DNA from: JAUXLW01 sp964195005
Lineage (GTDB): Bacteria; Actinomycetota; Acidimicrobiia; Spongiisociales; SHLN01
Length of the DNA stretch: 11,052 nucleotides
Reading direction: 5' to 3'
Assembly: GCA_964195005.1 (NCBI GenBank)
Contig: CAXMOO010000076.1
Location: 1 to 11,052, forward strand
A model generated the notes under the pieces. That model was given only the letters and a program-made list of their open reading frames with translations, was not told where the DNA came from and ran no database searches. Shown one piece after another: positions 7,042 to 11,052 of this stretch. Made by a program: the position numbers and the translations under genes. Position 1 is the stretch's first letter; the number at the start of each line of letters is the position of its first letter.

Positions 7042-7474
7042 CGCCCTCGATTCGCTCCACCAGCTCGTCAAGTCGATCCGGAAAATGGTTGCCGACGATC
7101 ATGGCCACCACAGGCAGCGCCAGCATGGCGGTGAAGCCATCGGCTTGCAGCTCGAGGCGGGCGTGAACAACGGTCTCGTCGATCGCCTCCTTCTCGAGCT
7201 GCACCTCGATGGTTCCCTTCCACTCCTCGGCCTTGATCCGCGCCTTCATTCGCTCGTGAATCTTTGACTCCGAGACCTGGAAACTCCCATGAAGATCGCT
7301 GCCGCCGATGTTGGCGGTCCACTCGCACGATTTGAGTCGTCCGTCGTCCTTATGCTCGATGTCGGAGATCTTTGATGCTCCAAGAAGGCCGCCCCACACC
7401 CCCGCGTCCTGCAGAGCGTCCCAGGCGGCATCGATCGAGGCCGCAGCGGTTCGAGTGTCCGAGAAGCGTGCCAT
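7037..7474 (-). CDS. Small SRPBCC/START-like ligand-binding protein
   Basis: From the ATG at 7474 the product is 145 residues, the usual length of a single SRPBCC (Bet v 1-like) domain. It opens with a short strand followed by a helix typical of the family (SIDAAWDALQDAGVW, about 13-27). Alternating polar/hydrophobic beta strands follow (for example GSFQVSES 63-70, GTIEVQL 87-93, TVVHARLELQ 101-110), and it ends with a long C-terminal helix, AMLALPVVAMIVGNHF onward. Such proteins bind lipids or other hydrophobic ligands; the ligand here is unknown. The frame is open to 7666 but would then run into the divergent gene, and the added residues look non-coding. No ribosome binding site precedes the ATG. 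A TAGATT hexamer 8 bases upstream would suit a leaderless transcript. Family assignment is by pattern only. Confidence 0.62.
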   Translation of the reverse strand: MARFSDTRTAAASIDAAWDALQDAGVWGGLLGASKISDIEHKDDGRLKSCEWTANIGGSDLHGSFQVSESKIHERMKARIKAEEWKGTIEVQLEKEAIDETVVHARLELQADGFTAMLALPVVAMIVGNHFPDRLDELVERIEGG

Positions 7475-7482
7475 GAGGAAGC

Positions 7483-7488
7483 AATCTA
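7483..7488 (-). promoter_or_regulatory. Possible -10 element for a leaderless transcript of the SRPBCC-like gene
   Basis: The minus strand reads TAGATT ending 8 bases before the ATG at 7474. That spacing would place the transcription start at or next to the start codon. A GACA-containing -35-like element lies about 19 bases further upstream. There is no Shine-Dalgarno sequence between them. Confidence 0.3.
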
Positions 7489-7623
7489 GAAGGTTGGTCG
7501 GTAATACTGTCGTGTAGATCGGCGTCCAGGGGCGCCAGTCGCAAGAACGCAGGCTTCCGGGAAGGTTGGGACCGACGCCGTTGTTGTAGCCGTCACCTTG
7601 TGGCACCCTTAGGCTTACAAAGC

Positions 7624-7629
7624 AGGAGG
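7624..7629 (+). promoter_or_regulatory. Ribosome binding site fixing the TTG start at 7638
   Basis: A perfect AGGAGG lies 8 bases before TTG. The site makes the TTG start convincing although it is not an ATG. Confidence 0.8.
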
Positions 7630-7637
7630 ACCGCACA

Positions 7638-8201
7638 TTGGCGGCATTGGATATCGCCGGATTCATAGCAGCAGTTAAAGAGCATGCCGTGGATCACCAT
7701 TTCCATGTCCACGACGAGCGGCACTACGTTGAGACCTACTCCATGCGACAGAACTTCGAGGTCGACCTGCACCCCGAGTCGGCTTGCGGCGAGCCGCTCG
7801 ACCTCCTCTTAGCTCTGGAAGTCGACCCGCGGGTGGTGTTCGATTTCGAGGACCACATCGCGAAGATCGGCGAAGACGAGGAGCCGGACGAGACGTTCCA
7901 GCTTCCCCTCAGCTTTCGTTGGGGTCTGCCACCCCTGGCTGAGCCACCCGACCTGCTCATTCTTGCCACAGAATTGGCGGGAGTCGGAGGCGCCGACCTG
8001 CCGCTGGAAATCTCCGGGATCGAGTCGACCGCCGCAGTTGGAGACTCGCCGGACCGGCGCCTGTCCATAGTCGGCAGCGTTGACCTGCTCCTGGCGGATG
8101 TTTATCGGGGAAGGCAGCCTTTGTGCGACGTCCTCGACCGCAGCCACGACGTCAGCAACTTCCTCCTGGAACGCGTCGCAGTCTGGGGTTGGAAGGAATA
8201 G
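7638..8201 (+). CDS. Acidic hypothetical protein (187 aa)
   Basis: A strong AGGAGG and a TTG start open a 187-residue frame with high GC in third positions, so the gene is real. I do not recognise the family. The N-terminus is His-rich (VDHHFHVHDERHYVE, residues 16-30). The middle is strongly acidic and carries hydrophobic beta-type stretches (LDLLLALEVDPRVVFDFEDHI, about 54-74), and the C-terminus has an amphipathic stretch ending in WGWKE. No signal peptide, membrane segment or Cys-pair metal motif is present; there are only isolated Cys residues. It is divergent from the SRPBCC-like gene across 163 bases and ends directly at the first hairpin of the repeat cluster. The protein is probably soluble and cytoplasmic. 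Confidence 0.82.
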   Translation: MAALDIAGFIAAVKEHAVDHHFHVHDERHYVETYSMRQNFEVDLHPESACGEPLDLLLALEVDPRVVFDFEDHIAKIGEDEEPDETFQLPLSFRWGLPPLAEPPDLLILATELAGVGGADLPLEISGIESTAAVGDSPDRRLSIVGSVDLLLADVYRGRQPLCDVLDRSHDVSNFLLERVAVWGWKE

Positions 8202-8317
8202 TCCCCCTTGGGGAAGACCGGGAGCAAGGCGAAGGCGAGGAGGGGGAGCTTCACTTCTATGTCCTCCTGGGGGAGGACCGCCTGAGCGTGACGAGGGCGA
8301 GGAGGGGGAGCCTCACT
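8201..8317. repeat. Two direct copies of a 55-57-base G-rich repeat with internal hairpins
   Basis: Copy 1 (8201-8255) and copy 2 (8261-8317) share a 60-base period. They contain a common block GGCGAGGAGGGGGAGC, and both end in TCACT. Each begins with a hairpin: TCCCC/GGGGA with loop CTT at 8202-8214, and GTCCTCC/GGAGGAC with loop TGGG at 8261-8278. The unit looks like a dispersed intergenic element rather than coding sequence. Frames that cross it give only Gly/Glu/Pro-rich nonsense. Confidence 0.72.
8202..8278 (+). terminator. Hairpins directly after the acidic protein gene
   Basis: The first stem (8202-8214) begins on the base after the stop codon, and the second, a perfect 7-bp stem with a 4-base loop, is at 8261-8278. 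Both can form on either strand. No U-tract follows, so termination is inferred from position only. Confidence 0.4.
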
Positions 8318-8324
8318 GGAGGGA

Positions 8325-8345
8325 GCCGCCCCCCAAGGAGGCGGC
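8325..8345 (-). terminator. GC hairpin after the zinc-ribbon gene
   Basis: GCCGCC (8325-8330) pairs with GGCGGC (8340-8345) around a 9-base loop. The hairpin starts 7 bases past the stop codon of the minus-strand gene. Its CCTCCTTGGGG core, read on the minus strand, resembles the hairpins of the two neighbouring repeat copies, so it may be an inverted third relative. Confidence 0.42.
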
Positions 8346-8352
8346 GCGCGAA

Positions 8353-8595
8353 CTACGCGAAAGGGTCGGCCGGAGCTGGTGCCTCGTCTGCCGGAGAGGC
8401 ATCCCTGGGTTTCGTCGAGGTTTCAGGTGCCCTGGACTTGGGCTTGGAGCCTTTTGGCTTCTTGTCGATGTGAAGCTTGTCGGTTTGGACGACGTGAATG
8501 ATCTCTTCCCAGTCACAAGCCATGGCGCATTTCCCGCAATAGACGGCACTGTCGCGTTTGACAACGGCCTCGCCGCCGCACCGTGAGCATTCCAC
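8353..8595 (-). CDS. Small zinc-ribbon protein (80 aa)
   Basis: The product starts MECSRCGG and has two CxxC knuckles, C3/C6 and C20/C23 (YCGKC), spaced as in a compact zinc ribbon. The following segment CDWEEIIHVVQTDKLHI is folded-looking. The last 35 or so residues are Lys/Pro/Ala-rich and probably disordered. The start is GTG at 8595, fixed by AGGAG 7 bases upstream; the nearby ATG is out of frame. It lies 77 bases downstream of the membrane Fe-S oxidoreductase gene on the same strand and may be co-transcribed with it. The role is unknown; zinc ribbons of this size bind nucleic acid or protein. The metal could be iron instead. Confidence 0.75.
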   Translation of the reverse strand: MECSRCGGEAVVKRDSAVYCGKCAMACDWEEIIHVVQTDKLHIDKKPKGSKPKSRAPETSTKPRDASPADEAPAPADPFA

Positions 8596-8601
8596 GTTGT
8601 A

Positions 8602-8624
8602 ACTCCTGTAAGAGGTCCTGGAGT
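8602..8624 (-). promoter_or_regulatory. Inverted repeat overlapping the ribosome binding site of the zinc-ribbon gene
   Basis: On the minus strand ACTCC (8620-8624) can pair with GGAGT (8602-8606). The second arm contains most of the AGGAG ribosome binding site (8603-8607). A competing stem, AGAG with CTCT, uses neighbouring bases. With only 5 bp and a 13-base loop the structure may be fortuitous. Confidence 0.25.
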
Positions 8625-8672
8625 CTCTATCGGATGCCCGGGCGCAACGCTTGAGTTGCCCCCAATTGGCGT

Positions 8673-10865
8673 TTAGCTGGGAAGGGTTCTTTCTGCCAGG
8701 AGCATCGAGACGTCCTTCACCTGAACGTTTTCGTCGGCGCCGATCTCCTTGAGGCCGTCGTCGAGCATGACGAAACAGAAGGGGCAGGCCACGGCGATCT
8801 CATCTGCTCCCGTGGCCACTGCTTCCTCGGTCCGCTCAATGTTGATCTTCTTGCCTGTGTGCTCCTCCATCCAGAAACGGCCCCCGCCGGCTCCACAGCA
8901 AAGGCCCTTGGTCCCGTTGCGGGGCATTTCGACCAGGTTGGCCACCGACTCAACAATGCCCCGCGGGGCGGCAAACACGTCGTTGTGGCGCCCCAGGTAG
9001 CACGAGTCATGGAAAGTCACCGTCTTGTTGTTGTCGCCGATGGGTGTGAGCTTCCCCGCTTCGAGGCACTGCATCAACACTTCACTGTGGTGGAAGACCT
9101 CGTACTCGCCCCCGAACTGCGGATACTCGTTGCGCAACGTGTTGAAGCAATGGGGGCATTGCGTGATGATCTTGGTGATCCCGAGATCGTTGAGCGTCTC
9201 AATGTTCTGCAAAGCCAGCTGCTGGAACACATACTCGTTTCCGGTCCGACGGGCCGGGTCGCCGGAACAGAGCTCTCCGGGCCCGAGGATGGCGAAGTCC
9301 AGTCCAGCTTCGTTCAGCAACCTGGCTGTGGAGATCGTCACCTTGCGGTTGCGATCGTCGAACGAGCCGGCACAGCCAACCCAGTAGAGCCACTCGGCAG
9401 TGACCCCGGCCTCTCCGAGAACCTTGACCTCGAAGTCGAGCTCCTTGACCCAGTCGGCTCTGGCGGCCTGGCCCATGCCGTAGGGGTTTGAGGAGTTCTC
9501 AAGAGCGACGTAAGTCTTGCCGAGCTCGGTCGGGAAATCCGACTCCATGAGTGATAGGTAGCGGCGCATGTCAAGGATCTTGTCGAGGATCTCGATGTTG
9601 ACCGGGCAGATCTCGTCGCAGGCCCGACACGACGTGCAGGCCCACAGCTCTTCCGACGTGATCCGCTCGAATACCGAGTCGGCCGAAACCGTGACTTCCT
9701 CGTCGGAGCCGATGGGAGGTGACAGCGAATACCCGACGGTGGCAGTGGCCACCTCACCCAGTTTGAGAACGATCTCGCGGGGATCGAGCGCTTTGCCGGT
9801 GATGTTGGCCGGGCACACCGACGTGCAACGGCCGCACATCGTGCAGGCATCAGTATCGAACAACTGCTTCCACGTGAAATCGCCAACGGCTGATGCCCCC
9901 ACCGTCTCGATGTCTGTGGCCTCGATCAAGTTCGGCATCTCCTGCATCGCCCCCTTGGGCCTCGGATGGGGGGATAGGAACAAGTTGGCGGGGGACGTCA
10001 CCATGTGACGCAACTTGGTAGTGGGCAGCATCACCAGAAAGGCCACGAAGGCCAGGGCGTGAGTGATCCAGAGCACCTGATGGGTGCCTGCGGCGATCGA
10101 CCCCGGCACCAGGTAGCTGAGGGGATATCCGACGAACGACCAGACCTCGTAATCGGGGCGGCCCTCTACCGCCAGCCTGGCAGCCTCCACCGCCAGGCCG
10201 GTGACAGCGATGACCCCCAACAGAAGAAGCGTCCACGCATCCTCCGGTCGGGTCTTGCCTCGCAGTCGCGAGGGTCGTTGGACGAAGCGACGTAGCAGCG
10301 CCCATCCGATGCCGGCAATGAAGACGAGGGCGAAGAGATCGAGAGTCGCCGAGAAGCCCTGATAGGTCCGGCCGGTGAGGAACTTCCAGTCTGCCGGCAT
10401 GAGATGGTCGATCTCGAGGATGACGGTGCCCGCAAAAAGAACCAGGAAGCCGTAGTAGATCATGGAATGCATCAGGCCGGCCATCGGATCGCGCAGCAGG
10501 GTCTTCATCCGCAGGCCAGAGTCGAGCTGACGAATTCGCTGTATCCAGAGCCCGCTTCTGTCCTCGGCCGAGCCCCGTTCCCAGTTCTTGGCCCGGAGGG
10601 CGAACAGGTAGAACATCACGCCCAGGAAGGCGGCAACCCCGACGTAGAAGGCGGCGACGAGCGCCGAATCGATGTTGGTGAACACGTCGCGACGGATCGA
10701 GGCCTCGGCATGGCCGGGGATCGTGCCGACCAGTCCCGCAAGCAGCGTGGCCCCGGGCGCCAGGAAGGCCAGCACCAGGAGCAGGGTGCTGAGGCTTAGC
10801 CGGGAACGCCCACGGTCCGGGGGCGCTGCCTCGGTTACTTCCGGAGCCTCCGCAGTTTGGGTCAC
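8673..10865 (-). CDS. Membrane-bound Fe-S oxidoreductase, FadF/EMO-like (ETF:quinone oxidoreductase candidate)
   Basis: The 730-residue product joins a membrane cytochrome b-like part to Fe-S modules. Six hydrophobic segments lie near 26-48, 66-90, 131-152, 172-190, 211-229 and 263-281, with His residues such as H133, H262 and H269 that could bind haem, as in NarI-like domains. Two 4Fe-4S motifs follow: C341/C344/C347/C351 and C410/C413/C416/C420. Two CCG (HdrD/GlpC-type) domains come next: the first with C498, C533 in CSGD, C570 and C573, the second with C622, C656-C657 and C694/C697. This architecture matches FadF/EMO proteins, which transfer electrons from electron-transfer flavoprotein to menaquinone during acyl-CoA oxidation; no etf gene is visible here. 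The start is GTG; an in-frame TAA 4 codons upstream excludes a longer form. No close ribosome binding site exists. Confidence 0.88.
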   Translation of the reverse strand: MTQTAEAPEVTEAAPPDRGRSRLSLSTLLLVLAFLAPGATLLAGLVGTIPGHAEASIRRDVFTNIDSALVAAFYVGVAAFLGVMFYLFALRAKNWERGSAEDRSGLWIQRIRQLDSGLRMKTLLRDPMAGLMHSMIYYGFLVLFAGTVILEIDHLMPADWKFLTGRTYQGFSATLDLFALVFIAGIGWALLRRFVQRPSRLRGKTRPEDAWTLLLLGVIAVTGLAVEAARLAVEGRPDYEVWSFVGYPLSYLVPGSIAAGTHQVLWITHALAFVAFLVMLPTTKLRHMVTSPANLFLSPHPRPKGAMQEMPNLIEATDIETVGASAVGDFTWKQLFDTDACTMCGRCTSVCPANITGKALDPREIVLKLGEVATATVGYSLSPPIGSDEEVTVSADSVFERITSEELWACTSCRACDEICPVNIEILDKILDMRRYLSLMESDFPTELGKTYVALENSSNPYGMGQAARADWVKELDFEVKVLGEAGVTAEWLYWVGCAGSFDDRNRKVTISTARLLNEAGLDFAILGPGELCSGDPARRTGNEYVFQQLALQNIETLNDLGITKIITQCPHCFNTLRNEYPQFGGEYEVFHHSEVLMQCLEAGKLTPIGDNNKTVTFHDSCYLGRHNDVFAAPRGIVESVANLVEMPRNGTKGLCCGAGGGRFWMEEHTGKKINIERTEEAVATGADEIAVACPFCFVMLDDGLKEIGADENVQVKDVSMLLAERTLPS

Positions 10866-10871
10866 GAATCG

Positions 10872-10877
10872 AGTTTA
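10872..10877 (-). promoter_or_regulatory. Possible -10 element for a leaderless transcript of the Fe-S oxidoreductase gene
   Basis: The minus strand reads TAAACT ending 6 bases before the GTG at 10865, a spacing consistent with transcription starting on the start codon. The gene lacks a Shine-Dalgarno site at normal distance; the nearest GAGGAG is 17 bases away. No good -35 element is seen. Confidence 0.3.
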
Positions 10878-10902
10878 GGAGTCTCCTCGATGCGCTCGCA
10901 TC
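10877..10902. promoter_or_regulatory. Two adjacent palindromes in front of the Fe-S oxidoreductase gene
   Basis: AGGAG-T-CTCCT occupies 10877-10887 and GATGCG-CT-CGCATC occupies 10889-10902, one base apart. Both are perfect. They lie in the 63-base gap between the upstream acidic-tail gene and the GTG start, next to the TAAACT hexamer. They could be an operator, or the second could be a weak terminator of the upstream gene. Confidence 0.4.
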
Positions 10903-10928
10903 ATCCGTCTAGGAGATAGAACCGGAAG

Positions 10929-11052
10929 TTAGTTGCCCTTTTTCTTGGCCTGCCCGGGAGGCATCCATCCCTCCGGCTTCGCCTCATCGGCGTCGGCCTC
11001 CTCGACCTCTTCGGCCTCGGCGCCATCGGAGTCGCCACCGCCGTCGGCTTTT
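10929..11052 (-). CDS. C-terminus of an unidentified protein with an acidic tail (partial)
   Basis: The final 40 codons of a minus-strand gene are visible, entering from the window edge and ending at a TAA 63 bases upstream of the Fe-S oxidoreductase start. The peptide is rich in Glu, Asp, Ala and Gly (for example EAEEVEEADADEA) and ends GWMPPGQAKKKGN. Such a tail is likely disordered and does not identify the protein. Being on the same strand, it may share a transcript with the Fe-S oxidoreductase gene, although palindromes lie between them. Confidence 0.6.
   Translation of the reverse strand, partial: KADGGGDSDGAEAEEVEEADADEAKPEGWMPPGQAKKKGN

Noticed and set aside
7448..7460. GGTTCGAGT-like motif suggestive of a tRNA T-arm
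   Set aside because: The flanking bases do not pair as a T-stem, no acceptor or anticodon arm is present, and it lies inside the SRPBCC-like gene.
7475..7666. Longer N-terminus for the SRPBCC-like protein (209 residues)
   Set aside because: The extension overlaps the start of the divergent gene, has no domain-like sequence, and the 145-residue form matches the normal domain size.
8080..8586. Plus-strand open frames across the repeat cluster
   Set aside because: Their translations are Gly/Arg/Glu-rich products of the repeats, and they run antisense to the zinc-ribbon gene, which has a good ribosome binding site and Cys pairs.

Overview
The window is high-GC bacterial DNA with GTG and TTG starts and purine-rich ribosome binding sites. 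Its gene content points to an Actinomycetota chromosome: a cyclase fused to a STAND ATPase, a GT5 glycogen synthase, a GH13 enzyme, and a membrane Fe-S protein of the kind that passes electrons to menaquinone. A lineage close to Acidimicrobiia is my guess. No tRNA, rRNA, CRISPR array, insertion sequence or phage gene was found.

Layout. Positions 1-1011 (minus) hold the N-terminal 337 residues of a cyclase/ATPase sensor-regulator cut by the window edge. Behind a terminator-like hairpin, positions 1132-2795 (minus) hold a PaaK-type adenylate-forming ligase. It is preceded by a 40-residue leader-like peptide gene whose stop overlaps the ligase start (ATGA). The divergent GH13 gene (3142-4746, plus) follows a leader of about 340 bases with hairpins. 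It runs into an inositol-monophosphatase family gene (4743-5513, minus) with overlapping stop codons. That phosphatase lies 55 bases downstream of a divergent glycogen synthase gene (5569-6933, minus), so the centre of the window is an alpha-glucan storage block. The gap upstream of the synthase contains two diverged tandem copies of a 51-base repeat. Next are a small SRPBCC-like protein (7037-7474, minus) and a divergent acidic protein of unknown function (7638-8201, plus).

Positions 8201-8345 are a repeat/hairpin cluster between convergent genes. The last block, all on the minus strand, is a zinc-ribbon protein (8353-8595), a 730-residue membrane cytochrome/Fe-S oxidoreductase of the FadF/EMO type (8673-10865), and the acidic C-terminus of an unidentified protein (10929-11052).

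How they work together. The synthase and GH13 enzyme would build and trim alpha-glucan. The Fe-S protein most likely takes electrons from electron-transfer flavoprotein during acyl-CoA oxidation and delivers them to quinone. The remaining genes have no clear link to either. The least ordinary items are the small peptide coupled to the ligase, the 51-base repeat pair before glgA, the hairpin repeats at 8201-8345, and substitutions at key positions in the glycogen synthase and the cyclase domain. I found no convincing evidence of a wholly new multi-gene system.
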